NCBI RefSeq assembly: GCF_016653355.1
Contig: NZ_NHSK01000150.1
Coordinates: 1-41,845, forward strand
Reading direction: 5' to 3'
DNA from: Rhodoplanes elegans
Lineage (GTDB): Bacteria > Pseudomonadota > Alphaproteobacteria > Rhizobiales > Xanthobacteraceae
Length of the DNA: 41,845 bases
The position numbers and the translations under genes are program-made. Under the pieces are notes generated by a model, which was given only the letters and a program-made list of their open reading frames with translations, had not been told where the DNA came from and searched no databases. Below are positions 7,479 through 16,323 of this stretch, in pieces; position 1 is the first letter of the stretch, and the number at the start of each line of letters is the position of its first letter.

Positions 7479-8144
7479 TCAGGCGGCGTCCTCGGCCGGC
7501 CACGGCGCCTGGACCACGAGGCCGCGGGCGCGCGCATCGACCACGCCGAGCGCCCGCAGCACCAGGAGCACCACGGCCTGGACGGCGTCGCGCTGCTTCG
7601 CCGGATCCGCGTCGACCGAGGCGGCCGGGCCGATCAGCGCCTCGACGAGCGCGCCGAGAATCGCGTCGGCGGCGATGCGCACGTCCTGCTCGGGCAGCCG
7701 TCCGGTGGCGATCGCGGTCTTGATGCAGCCCTCGATCACGCCCGTGATGGCGCGCCGGCAGGCGAGCCGCTGCGCCTCGATCTCCGGCTCGACCGGCTCG
7801 GCCAGCACGGCGAAGACGAGGCGGCGCTGGCGCAGCGCCCGGCCGGCGAAGCTCGTCACCGCGGCGGCGAGCCCGGAGAGCGGCCCCGGCGCGGCGCCGG
7901 CCGCCTTGGCCATGGCGGCGACCTCCTGCTCGCTCACCTGCTCCAGCAGCGCGGCGACGAGATCGGCCTTGGCCGGGAAGTAGCGATAGACCGTGCCGGC
8001 CGCGATGCCGGCGCGCTCGGCGACCGGCACGATCTGCACGCCGGCCAGCCCCTGAGCGCTGGCGACGGCGCGGGCCGAGGCGAGAATGTCGTCGCGCCGG
8101 GCGGCGAGGCGCTCGATGACCCGTTCGGTGCGGCGGTAAGGCAT
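7479..8144 (-). CDS. TetR/AcrR-family transcriptional regulator
   Basis: This 221-aa protein has an N-terminal helix-turn-helix domain at about residues 15-65. Its signature VAERAGIAAGTVYRYFPAKADLVAAL is clear TetR sequence (quoted residues span the recognition helix). The C-terminal ligand-binding domain is variable, as usual, so the effector is unknown. It is transcribed away from nothing: the ThDP enzyme gene (stop at 8300) lies 155 bp upstream on the same strand, and DUF6455 is downstream behind its own boxes. An AT-rich patch at 8160-8190 is the probable promoter. Whether it controls the ThDP enzyme, itself or one of the pumps cannot be told from sequence. Confidence 0.88.
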   Translation of the reverse strand: MPYRRTERVIERLAARRDDILASARAVASAQGLAGVQIVPVAERAGIAAGTVYRYFPAKADLVAALLEQVSEQEVAAMAKAAGAAPGPLSGLAAAVTSFAGRALRQRRLVFAVLAEPVEPEIEAQRLACRRAITGVIEGCIKTAIATGRLPEQDVRIAADAILGALVEALIGPAASVDADPAKQRDAVQAVVLLVLRALGVVDARARGLVVQAPWPAEDAA

Positions 8145-8299
8145 GGTGTCGGGTCTCGGCGATGATTTTTCGTAAACAAGATATGAGTCGAGATTCAGAC
8201 CCTGCCGCGCCGCGCCCCGTCATGCAAGCGAAACCGCGCCGCCCGCCACCGTCGCCGGGATGGCACCGAGACGGTGGCGGGCCGGCCGAGAGCCCGCGG

Positions 8300-9985
8300 C
8301 TATGCGCCCTGCGCCGCCAGCGCCTTTGCGCGGATGCCCGCGAGCGTCGCGGTCGGCGTGATCGCCTCCGGGTCGATCTTCAGGTGCAGGATCGCCGGCA
8401 GCCCGGAGTCTTGCGCGGCCCGGAAGGCCGGGGCGAAATCTGCCGTCGTCGCGACCGTCGCGCCGAATCCGCCGAACGCCCGCGCATAGGCGGCGAAGTC
8501 GGGATTCTTCAACGTCGTCGCCGAGACACGGCCCGGATACTCGCGCTCCTGATGCATCCGGATGGTGCCGTAGATGCCGTTGTCGCAGACCAGCACGATC
8601 ACCGGCAGGCCGTACTGGACGGCAGTGGCGAGCTCCTGCCCGTTCATCAGGAAATCGCCGTCGCCGTTGATCGAGACGACGGTGCGGTCCGGATGCAGCC
8701 GCTTCATCGCGACGGCGGCCGGCACCGCGTAGCCCATCGAGCCCGAGATCGGCGCCACCTGGGTGGCGAAGCGGCGGAACCGGTAGAAGCGGTGAATCCA
8801 GCCCGCATAGTTGCCGGCCCCGTTGGTGACGAACGAGTCGGGCGGCAGATTGTCCCGCAGCCACAGCATCACCTGGCCGAGATTGACGCCGCCCGGCACC
8901 TCGGTCGGCGTCTCGGACCAGGCGATGTAATCGGCATGCGCGGTCGCGGCGGCGCCGGCCCACGGCACACGATCGAGCGGCGCGAGCCCGGCCGCGGCCG
9001 TCGCGAAGGCCACCGGCGTCGCGTTGATGGCGAGATGCGGCCGATAGACCTTGCCGAGCTCCTGCACGCCCGGATGGACGTGCACGAAGCTCATCTGCGG
9101 ACCCGGGATGTCGATCAGCTCGTAGCCCTGCGACGGCAGCTCGCCGAGCCGCCCGCCGACCAGCAGCACCAGGTCGGCATCCTTCACCCGCGCCAGCAGC
9201 TTCGGGTTCGGCCCGATGCCGAGATCGCCGGCGTAGCAGGGATGCAGCGCGTCGAAGAGATGGGCGCGGCGGAACGTGGTGGCGACCGGCAGGTCGAAGC
9301 GCGACGCGAAGTCGGCGATCGCCCGGCAGCCCTCGTCGGTCCACCGGCTGCCGCCGAGCAGCATCACGGGGCGCTGCGCGCCCGCGAGCATCTCGCGCAG
9401 CCGCGCGAGGTCGGCGGCACCGGCTGCGATGTCGACGGGCGCGAAGGCCGGTGCCGGCGGCGCCTCGATGCGCTCGACCAGCACGTCCTGCGGCAGCGCC
9501 ACGACCACGGGGCCGGGCCGGCCCGCGGTCGCCTCGTAGAAGGCGCGCGAGACGAGCTCCGGCATGCGGGCCGGATCCGTGATCTCGACCACCCACTTCG
9601 CCATGCCGCCGAACATCGCCCGGTAGTCGACCTCCTGGAACGCCTCGCGCTCCTTCTGATCGCGCCCGACCTGGCCGATGAACAGGATCATCGGGCTCGA
9701 GTCCTGCTGGGCGATGTGGATGCCGGGCGAGGCGTTGGTGGCGCCGGGACCACGCGTCACGAAGCACACGCCGGGCCGCCCCGTCGTCTTGCCGACCGCC
9801 TCGGCCATCATGGCGGCGCCGCCCTCCTGCCGGCACACCGTGACGGCGATGTCGCGATCGTGGAAGGCGTCGAGCACGGCGAGATAGCTCTCGCCGGGAA
9901 CACAGAACACGTGCTGCACGTCGTTGACGACGAGCTGGTCGACCAGCGCTTCGGCGGCCGTGCGCAGATTGCCTTGCGGACGCAT
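8300..9985 (-). CDS. ThDP-dependent enzyme, acetolactate-synthase-like large subunit
   Basis: This 561-aa protein has the three domains of the acetolactate synthase/pyruvate oxidase family. The N-terminal Pyr domain contains HVFCVPGES and CRQEGGAAMMAEA with the conserved catalytic-type Glu. A central dihydrofolate-type domain follows (about residues 190-320). The C-terminal PP domain has the ThDP/Mg motif starting INGDGDFLMNG and ending VCDN. The Glu argues against glyoxylate carboligase, which has Val there. No small regulatory subunit is adjacent and it differs from biosynthetic IlvB, so the substrate is unassigned. ATG 9985 begins the family-like sequence; the frame upstream to 10075 is Pro/Arg-rich noise. 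It is divergent from tolC. Confidence 0.85.
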   Translation of the reverse strand: MRPQGNLRTAAEALVDQLVVNDVQHVFCVPGESYLAVLDAFHDRDIAVTVCRQEGGAAMMAEAVGKTTGRPGVCFVTRGPGATNASPGIHIAQQDSSPMILFIGQVGRDQKEREAFQEVDYRAMFGGMAKWVVEITDPARMPELVSRAFYEATAGRPGPVVVALPQDVLVERIEAPPAPAFAPVDIAAGAADLARLREMLAGAQRPVMLLGGSRWTDEGCRAIADFASRFDLPVATTFRRAHLFDALHPCYAGDLGIGPNPKLLARVKDADLVLLVGGRLGELPSQGYELIDIPGPQMSFVHVHPGVQELGKVYRPHLAINATPVAFATAAAGLAPLDRVPWAGAAATAHADYIAWSETPTEVPGGVNLGQVMLWLRDNLPPDSFVTNGAGNYAGWIHRFYRFRRFATQVAPISGSMGYAVPAAVAMKRLHPDRTVVSINGDGDFLMNGQELATAVQYGLPVIVLVCDNGIYGTIRMHQEREYPGRVSATTLKNPDFAAYARAFGGFGATVATTADFAPAFRAAQDSGLPAILHLKIDPEAITPTATLAGIRAKALAAQGA

Positions 9986-10082
9986 GAATTGACTTTCCCG
10001 GGATGGGGGCGACGGAGGCCCGGCACGCCCCGCGGGCGCGCGAGGCGATCTTCGCGGCCGGCGCGGAGCTGTCAACGGCTCC

Positions 10083-10099
10083 TGTAAGCCGTGTGTAAG
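10083..10099 (+). promoter_or_regulatory. Direct repeat TGTAAG-N5-TGTAAG upstream of tolC
   Basis: Two perfect 6-bp repeats start 11 bp apart, the spacing used by OmpR/PhoB-family response regulators. The second copy ends 10 bp before TAATAC (10110-10115), a possible weak -10, placing the box over the -35 region. The start of tolC is 201 bp further on. The same box occurs only once more in the window, before the adaptor operon at 17571. Confidence 0.6.
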
Positions 10100-10300
10100 T
10101 CGCTGCAGCTAATACGTCTTTCGATGCGGCCTTCCGGTCACGTCGATGTGGATTCGCGACGCGACCGACGGTCGCCCTGACGACCGGCCGGTTAATTCGT
10201 AGTAAAGACCCGCCGAGGCGTGCGGCACGCGAAGAACACGTCGCATCGAACCGGATGCGCGGCCGCACGCCCGGGGTGTCGGACGAGAGTGCAGGACGAG

Positions 10301-11737
10301 ATGGTTGCAACGACGAGGCGGCGCGCCGCGGGCGCGGACGAGCGGCCGATCCGCCGGGGACGGCTCGGGCCGATGCTCGGCCTGACGGCGCTCGCGCTGG
10401 TGCTCACGGCGGCGGGCCCGACGCATGCCGACACGCTGCAGGCGGCGCTGGTGCGCGCCTATCAGACCAATCCGGTCCTCAATGCCGAGCGGGCCCGCCA
10501 GCGCGGCACCGACGAGGACGTGTCGATCGCGTTGTCGGGCTATCGGCCACAGATCGCGGCGGCACTCAGCCCGAGCCTGATCGCGTTGCGCAACCTGACC
10601 CCGGCCGGCGACACCCAGCGGGCGACGCTGCGCGGCTATACGGCGCAGGTCACCATCAACCAAGTGCTGTTCAACGGCTTCCGTACCGGCAATCAGGTCC
10701 GCCAGGCCGAATCGCAGGTGCAGTCCGGCCGCGAGGCACTGCGCGGCGTCGAGCAGTCGGTGCTGCTCGACGCCGTCACGGCCTACATGAGCGTGGTCGC
10801 CAACCAGTCGCTGGTCGAGGCGCAGCGCGCCAACGTCACGTTTCTGCGCGAGACACTCGGCACCACCCGCAAGCGGCTCGACGCCGGCGACGTGACGCCG
10901 ACCGACGTCGCCCAGGCCGAGGCGCGGCTCGCCCGCGGCAACGCCGATCTCAATTCCGCCGAGGTCAATCTGGCGATCGCCCAGGCGACCTACGAGCAGG
11001 TGATCGGCGCACCGCCCGGCCGCCTCGCCGCGGCCGAGCCGATCGACCGGCTGCTGCCGCGCGGCCGCGCCGAGGCGGTCTCACTCGCCCGCCGCGAGAA
11101 CCCGGCCGTCAAGGGCGCCCAGTTCGACATCGACGTCTCGCAATACGCGATCAAGATCGCCGAGGGCGCGCTCTACCCGACGCTGACCGCGCAGGCCGGC
11201 TTGCAGAGCAACCGCAACACCGACACGACGCTCGGCTCGAAAGGAACCGACCAGGCCTTCCTGACCGGCAGCCTGCAGGTGCCGATCTACGACGGCGGGC
11301 AGGCGGCCGCCCAGGTGCGTCAGTCGAAGGAGGTGCTGACCCAGGCCCGAATCGTGCTCGACCGTGTTCGTACTCAGACCGACACGGCCGCCGTGGCGGC
11401 ATGGGTGACGCACGAGGGCGCCAAGATCGCGGTGTCGGCTGCCGAGGCCGAGGTGCGGGCCGGCACCATCGCGCTGCAGGGCGTGCAGCGCGAGGCGCAG
11501 GCCGGCCAGCGCACCACGCTCGAGGTGCTGAACTCGCAGCAGGATCTGACCCAGGCACGCTCGCGCCTGATCCTGGCGCAGCGCGACCGCGTCGTCGCCT
11601 CCTACACGCTCCTGTCGACCATCGGCCGCCTCGACCACAAGACGCTGGCGCTGGCGACGCCGAGCTACGAGCCGCAGGTGCATTATCAGCAGGTGCGCGA
11701 CGCCTGGCACGGCCTGAGAACGCCGGACGGGAAGTAG
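10301..11737 (+). CDS. tolC: TolC-family outer-membrane efflux channel
   Basis: This 478-aa precursor has a signal peptide ending near THA-DTLQ. The mature part shows the two-fold TolC repeat: each half has long amphipathic alpha-helical stretches (for example VRQAESQVQSGREALRG and QREAQAGQRTTLEVLNSQQ) and short beta-barrel strands. The TLEVLNSQQDL and DVTPTDVAQAEARL motifs are characteristic. It would form the trimeric outer-membrane duct of type I or RND systems. ATG 10301 follows AGGACGAG; the frame is open 81 nt further upstream but lacks a better site. It converges on the RND pump gene next door, whose own operon has no channel gene, and shares the TGTAAG operator with that operon, so I infer it serves that pump. 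Confidence 0.9.
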   Translation: MVATTRRRAAGADERPIRRGRLGPMLGLTALALVLTAAGPTHADTLQAALVRAYQTNPVLNAERARQRGTDEDVSIALSGYRPQIAAALSPSLIALRNLTPAGDTQRATLRGYTAQVTINQVLFNGFRTGNQVRQAESQVQSGREALRGVEQSVLLDAVTAYMSVVANQSLVEAQRANVTFLRETLGTTRKRLDAGDVTPTDVAQAEARLARGNADLNSAEVNLAIAQATYEQVIGAPPGRLAAAEPIDRLLPRGRAEAVSLARRENPAVKGAQFDIDVSQYAIKIAEGALYPTLTAQAGLQSNRNTDTTLGSKGTDQAFLTGSLQVPIYDGGQAAAQVRQSKEVLTQARIVLDRVRTQTDTAAVAAWVTHEGAKIAVSAAEAEVRAGTIALQGVQREAQAGQRTTLEVLNSQQDLTQARSRLILAQRDRVVASYTLLSTIGRLDHKTLALATPSYEPQVHYQQVRDAWHGLRTPDGK

Positions 11738-11740
11738 CAA

Positions 11741-11786
11741 GGGCCGTCGTGCCGGGGGCGCGCCGGAGCTTGCGCCCGGACGGCCC
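11741..11786. terminator. Bidirectional hairpin between tolC and the RND pump
   Basis: GGGCCGTC (11741-11748) pairs with 11779-11786, with an inner CCGGG/GCGCCCGG stem. It fills most of the 58-bp gap between two convergent stop codons, so it probably ends both transcripts. Confidence 0.5.
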
Positions 11787-11795
11787 GCTGCTTTC

Positions 11796-14700
11796 TCAAT
11801 GCGCCGGGGTCGGCGCCGGCGTCGCGCCCGGCAGCGCCTCGCGTGGCTTCACCTCCGGCATCACCAGGCGCGAGAGACTCGGGATCACCAGCAGGCTGCA
11901 GATCGGCGAGAGCAGCATGCCGCCGACGATCACGGCGGCGAGCGGCTGCTGCACCTGGGCGCCGATGCCGGTCGAGATCGCCGCCGGCACTAGGCCGATG
12001 CAGGCCGAGAAGCCGGTCATGAAGATCTGCCGCATGCGGGTCTCGGCGGCGCCGACGATCGCCTCTTCGGTCCCCTGCCCCTGCTCGAGCGCGCGGCGGA
12101 TGTAGGAGACCAGCAGGATGCCGTCCATCGCGGAAACGCCGAACAGCGAGATGAAGCCGACCGCCGCGGACACCGAGGCATTCAGTCCGGCGACGTAGAG
12201 CCCGATGATGCCGCCGGCGACCGCGAACGGGATGCCGGACAGCGCCAGGAGGCTGTCGCGCACGCTGTTGAACAGGCTGTAGAGCAGCATCAGGATCATC
12301 AGCAGGCTGAGCGGAATGATCAGCGCGAGCCGCGCCTTCGCCTCCTGCAGGGCGCCGAACTCGCCCGACCACTCCATCTTGTAGCCGCCCGGCAGCGGCA
12401 CCTTCTCGGCGATCTTCTCCTGTGCCTCCTCGACCGTCGAGCCGAGGTCGCGGCCGCGCACCGAGTACTTGAGCGGCACGAAGCGCTGGCTGTTCTCGCG
12501 GTAGATGTAGGCGGCGCCGGTGACGAGCTTGACCTCGCCCAGCTCGCCGAGCGGCACGTAGGAGGTCGGCAGCTTGGGATCGGCGTTCGGCAGCGCCACC
12601 GGGATCGAGCGGATGGCGTCGACATTGGCGCGATACTCGGGCGCGAGCCGCACCGTCAGGGCGAAGTTCATCTCGCCCTCGTAGACGCGCGCTACCTGCT
12701 GGCCGCCGATCGCCGCCTGCACGACGGCGTTGATGTCGGCGATCGAGAAGCCGTAGCGGGCCGCCTTGGCGCGATCGATCCTGATGATCAGGTTGGGCTG
12801 GCCGAGCAGGCTGAAGGCGGCCGGATCGGTGACGCCCGGCACCTTGCCGATCTCCGACTTCACGCTGCGCGACAGCCGCTCGAGCTCGACCAGATCACGT
12901 CCGAAGATCTTGATCGAGTTCTCGCCCTTCACGCCCGAGACGGCTTCCTCGATGTTGTCCTGGATGTACTGCGAGAAGTTGAAGTCGATGCCGACGAACT
13001 CGCGGTTGAGCCGCTCGGACAGCGCCTTGACCAGGTCCTCCTTGGTCATGCCCTTCGGCCACTCCTCGAACGGCTTCAGCGGCACGAAGAACTCGGCCAG
13101 GAACGAGCCGTCCGGATCGGTGCCGTCGTCGCCGCGGCCCTGCTCGGAGAACACGGTGCGGACCGGCGGATAGCTCCTGATCACGTCGCGGATGCGCGCC
13201 ACCGTGTCGATGCCGGCCTCGAGCGTGATGGTCGGCGGCATCATGGCGCGGACCCAGAGATTGCCCTCCTCGAGCTTGGGCAGGAACTCGGTGCCGAGCC
13301 GCATGCCGGCGACGCTGCACAGCGCCAGGAACGCGACCGCCACCGTGACGGCGATTCGGTAGTGGCGGACGGCGCGCGGCAGGATCGCCATGTAGACGGT
13401 GCGCAAACCGCGCACCAGGAGGGTCTCGACCTCGGCGACCCGCTCCGGCAGCAGGATCGAGGAGAGCACCGGCGTCACCGTGAAGGTGGCGATCACGGCG
13501 CCGAGCAGCGCATAGGTGTAGGTGCGCGCCATCGGGCCGAAGATCTGGCCCTCGACGCCCCGCATGGTGAACAGCGGGATGAAGGCCGCGATGGTGATCA
13601 GCACCGAGAACAGGATCGCCTTGTCGACCTCGACGGCGGCAACCAGCACGCGGTGCAGCTTGTCGCCGAGCCGCTGGCTGGTCCCCGAGGCGGACGGCAC
13701 CGACGGATGATGGTGGGCGAGATGCCGGTAGATGTTCTCCAGCATGATCACCGTCGCGTCGATGATGATGCCGAGATCGATGGCGCCGACCGACAGGAGG
13801 TTGGCGGATTCGCCCTGCAGCACCGTGATGATGACGGCGAGGAACAGCGCCACGGGAATCGTGCCGGCGACGATCAGGGCGCAGCGCAGGTTGCCGAGGA
13901 ACACCCACTGGATCAGGAAGATCAGCGCGATGCCGAACAGCATGTTGTGTAGCACCGTGTTCACGGTCACGGCGACGAGGTCGCCGCGGTCGTAGAACGG
14001 CACGATCTTGACCCCGGGCGGGAGACTCCCGTCGGTGTTGATCTTCTCCACCGCCTCGCGCACCCGCTTCACCACGTCCATGGTGCGCTCGAACTTCTGC
14101 ATCAGCACGATGCCGGTGACGACGTCGGTCTTGTCGTCACGTCCCGCCATGCCCAGTCGTGGCGTGAAGCCGATCTGGACGTTGGCGACGTCGGAGAGCA
14201 TCACGGGCGCGCCGCCCTGCTGGGTCAGCACGATGTTGCGGATGTCGTCGAGCGAGGTGGCGACGCCGATGCCGCGCACGTTCACCTGCTGCTCGCCCAT
14301 CGCGATGGTGCGGCCGCCGACGTTCGAGTTGCCGGCCGAGATGGCCTGGATGATCTGCGGCATGGTGATGCCGTGCGCCATCATCCGCACCATGTCGATC
14401 TCGGCCTGGATCTCCTTGGTCTTGCCGCCCAGCACCAGCACGTCGGAGACGCCGGGCACGATGCGCAGCCGCCGCTCCACCACCCAGTCCTGCAGGGTCT
14501 TGAGCTCCATCACGCTCATGCCGGGCGGGCCGACCAGCTCGTAGCGGAAGATCTCGCTGATGGTGCCGGCCGGCGAGATCACCGGCTGCACGCCCTCCGG
14601 CAGCTCGGCGTCCTTGAGCCGGTTGAGCGCCTGCTGGCGCACGAAGTGATAGTCGCGGCCGTACTCGAACTGCAGGCGGATGAAGGAGAGCGCGTAGACC

Positions 14701-14957
14701 GTGTTGGAGCGGATGAACTTCAGTCCCGGCGTGCTCGCCACCGCCACCTCGATGGGAATGGTGACGTAGCGCTCCATCTCCTCGGGGGACTGGCCGGGGC
14801 GCTGCGCGATGATCTCGATGATCGGCGGCGCCGGATCCGGATAGGCCTCGATGTTGAGGTTGAGGAAGGCGACGAAGCCGATGCCCAGGAACGCCGCATA
14901 GGCGATCATCACCAGGGGCCGGCGCGAGAGACAGAACGCGATGAGTTGCCGCAACAT
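11796..14957 (-). CDS. Heavy-metal-type RND efflux pump (CusA/CzcA family)
   Basis: This 1053-aa inner-membrane proton antiporter has 12 predicted membrane segments: TM1 at residues 13-33, a periplasmic loop of about 300 residues, TM2-6 around 335-490, a second loop, and TM7-12 near the C-terminus. TM4 reads AIDLGIIIDATVIMLEN: the proton-relay acidic residues and the ExN end are kept, but it is neither the typical CzcA (DFG...DGA...VEN) nor CusA (AIG...DAA...IEN) form. The substrate, probably a cation, is therefore not assignable. Residues such as SRNVYALSF-like loops and NRLKDAELPEGVQP match HME pumps. Two adaptor genes precede it on the same strand, 119 bp upstream, and tolC converges on it. 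No clear ribosome site precedes the ATG. Confidence 0.9.
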   Translation of the reverse strand: MLRQLIAFCLSRRPLVMIAYAAFLGIGFVAFLNLNIEAYPDPAPPIIEIIAQRPGQSPEEMERYVTIPIEVAVASTPGLKFIRSNTVYALSFIRLQFEYGRDYHFVRQQALNRLKDAELPEGVQPVISPAGTISEIFRYELVGPPGMSVMELKTLQDWVVERRLRIVPGVSDVLVLGGKTKEIQAEIDMVRMMAHGITMPQIIQAISAGNSNVGGRTIAMGEQQVNVRGIGVATSLDDIRNIVLTQQGGAPVMLSDVANVQIGFTPRLGMAGRDDKTDVVTGIVLMQKFERTMDVVKRVREAVEKINTDGSLPPGVKIVPFYDRGDLVAVTVNTVLHNMLFGIALIFLIQWVFLGNLRCALIVAGTIPVALFLAVIITVLQGESANLLSVGAIDLGIIIDATVIMLENIYRHLAHHHPSVPSASGTSQRLGDKLHRVLVAAVEVDKAILFSVLITIAAFIPLFTMRGVEGQIFGPMARTYTYALLGAVIATFTVTPVLSSILLPERVAEVETLLVRGLRTVYMAILPRAVRHYRIAVTVAVAFLALCSVAGMRLGTEFLPKLEEGNLWVRAMMPPTITLEAGIDTVARIRDVIRSYPPVRTVFSEQGRGDDGTDPDGSFLAEFFVPLKPFEEWPKGMTKEDLVKALSERLNREFVGIDFNFSQYIQDNIEEAVSGVKGENSIKIFGRDLVELERLSRSVKSEIGKVPGVTDPAAFSLLGQPNLIIRIDRAKAARYGFSIADINAVVQAAIGGQQVARVYEGEMNFALTVRLAPEYRANVDAIRSIPVALPNADPKLPTSYVPLGELGEVKLVTGAAYIYRENSQRFVPLKYSVRGRDLGSTVEEAQEKIAEKVPLPGGYKMEWSGEFGALQEAKARLALIIPLSLLMILMLLYSLFNSVRDSLLALSGIPFAVAGGIIGLYVAGLNASVSAAVGFISLFGVSAMDGILLVSYIRRALEQGQGTEEAIVGAAETRMRQIFMTGFSACIGLVPAAISTGIGAQVQQPLAAVIVGGMLLSPICSLLVIPSLSRLVMPEVKPREALPGATPAPTPAH

Positions 14958-15007
14958 GGGACCGCCGAATCCGTTCAGTGCTGTGAGGACGGAGGCCGCC
15001 CTGCAGT

Positions 15008-15051
15008 CCGCTCATCCCCGCAAAGGCGGGGACGCGCAGAGTCGTTGTCCA
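15008..15051. repeat. Half copy of a palindromic repeat (CCCCGC-GCGGGG family)
   Basis: TCCCCGC at 15015-15021 pairs with GCGGGGA at 15026-15032; the flanks (CCGCTCA and, on the other strand, CTGGAC) match those of the fuller copy at 29197-29275. It fills the gap between the first adaptor gene and the RND pump gene. Confidence 0.6.
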
Positions 15052-15076
15052 GATGAGCCACCGACGCCGCTCTCGC

Positions 15077-16306
15077 CTATTGCTGCCACTCGTTCTCGAC
15101 GAAGATGGCGCCGACCGTCACGACGCGGTCGCCGACCGCGACGCCATCCTTGATCTCGAAGCGGCCGTCCTGCTCCATGCCGAGCGTCACGGTGCGGCGC
15201 TCGAAGATCATCGGCTCGGTCTCGATCCACACCACGTCGCGGCTGCCCTCGCGGATCACCGAGCGCACCGGCACCGAGGGCGCGACGCGCCCCTGCCCGG
15301 TCTCGATCGTCACGGCGGCGAACATCTCGGCCTTCAGGGCGCCGTCCGGATTGGGCAGCACGGCCCGCACCACCACCCGGTGGGTGACGGCGTCCGACAC
15401 CGCGCCGATGACGGCGACCTTCGCCCGGAAGATGCGGCCGGGCAGCGCCGAGATCTTCACGTCGACCCGGTCGCCGACCCGCACGGCGGCGAGGTCCGCC
15501 TCCGGCACCAGCGCCTTGAGCCACAGGGTCGAGAGATCGCTGATCGCGTAGAGCGGCTCGGAGAGCTCGCCGCGCACGTGCTGGCCGACCGCCACCTTGC
15601 GGGCCGTCACGGTGCCGGCGATCGGAGCCTTGATGATCACGCTGCGGCTGGTGGCGCGGCGCACCGCCAGCTCGGCGATCTCCTCGTCGCTGCGGCCGAT
15701 GATGCGCAGCCGTTGGCGCGACGCCTCCACGGCCGTCTCGGCCGCCCGGGCGTCGCTCTCGGCGGCGACCAGCGTCGCCTGCGCCTGCTGCCAGTCCTTC
15801 AGCGCCCCGGCCTTCTGCTCGTAGAGGGAGCGGGCGCGGGTCTCGGCCGTGCGGGCGAGCTCGAGCTGCGCCTTCGCCTTGGCGAGCGCGCCGATCGCGG
15901 CCACGTAGTCGTTCTGCGGCGGCAGCACGTCGACGCTGTCGAGTTCGACCAGCGGCGCGCCGGGCTCGACCCGCTCGCCGAGCTTGGCGATCAGCCGCGC
16001 CACCCGGCCCGAGAAGGGCGACGAGACGACCGTGGTCGCGTCCTCGTCATAGGCGACCTGGCCGATCGCCAGCTTGCGGACCCGGAAGTCGCGCGGCTCG
16101 ATCCGCTCGACGACGATCTGGTGCTCCTGGTCGGGCGTCACCCGGACCCGGTTGCCGTCCTTGCTCGGCACGAAGGCCGACGCGGCGACGGGCACCAGAA
16201 CGAGCGCGATGGCGACGAGGAGACGAGGGGCCATAAGGACGCGACGGATCGTGCGGCCCTGGGCCCCCGCCTTCGCGGGGGCGAACGGAGACGAGGTCTG
16301 GTTCAT
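15077..16306 (-). CDS. RND periplasmic adaptor (membrane fusion protein), pump-proximal copy
   Basis: This 409-aa protein, as read from ATG 16306, links an RND pump to its outer-membrane channel. It has the adaptor order: barrel-sandwich/lipoyl half (SSPFSGRVARL...EPGAPLVELDS), a long coiled-coil hairpin (about residues 140-215), the second lipoyl half (IKAPIAGTVTARKV), a beta-barrel and a membrane-proximal domain. Two starts compete. ATG 16306 has AGGACGG upstream at the end of the previous gene. ATG 16234 starts directly at a clean signal peptide (MAPRLLVAIALVLVP...ASA). The 24 extra residues of the long form include FAPAKAGAQG, which is the translation of an intergenic repeat, so 16234 may be the functional start. 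It shares an operon with a second, different adaptor. Confidence 0.88.
   Translation of the reverse strand: MNQTSSPFAPAKAGAQGRTIRRVLMAPRLLVAIALVLVPVAASAFVPSKDGNRVRVTPDQEHQIVVERIEPRDFRVRKLAIGQVAYDEDATTVVSSPFSGRVARLIAKLGERVEPGAPLVELDSVDVLPPQNDYVAAIGALAKAKAQLELARTAETRARSLYEQKAGALKDWQQAQATLVAAESDARAAETAVEASRQRLRIIGRSDEEIAELAVRRATSRSVIIKAPIAGTVTARKVAVGQHVRGELSEPLYAISDLSTLWLKALVPEADLAAVRVGDRVDVKISALPGRIFRAKVAVIGAVSDAVTHRVVVRAVLPNPDGALKAEMFAAVTIETGQGRVAPSVPVRSVIREGSRDVVWIETEPMIFERRTVTLGMEQDGRFEIKDGVAVGDRVVTVGAIFVENEWQQ
16257..16290. repeat. Palindromic repeat inside or next to the adaptor 5' end
   Basis: GCCCCCGC (16263-16270) and GCGGGGGC (16275-16282) form a perfect 8-bp stem around CTTC, with the CCCTGG flank seen in the other copies. 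If translation starts at 16306 the element is coding and gives FAPAKAGAQG. Confidence 0.65.
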
Positions 16307-16323
16307 CGCGATCGAAAACCGTC

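Noticed and set aside
8300..9985. Assignment of the ThDP enzyme as glyoxylate carboligase because glycolate oxidase is nearby
   Set aside because: The catalytic-type Glu is present (CRQEGG), whereas glyoxylate carboligase carries Val at that position, and the gene is not in the glc operon.
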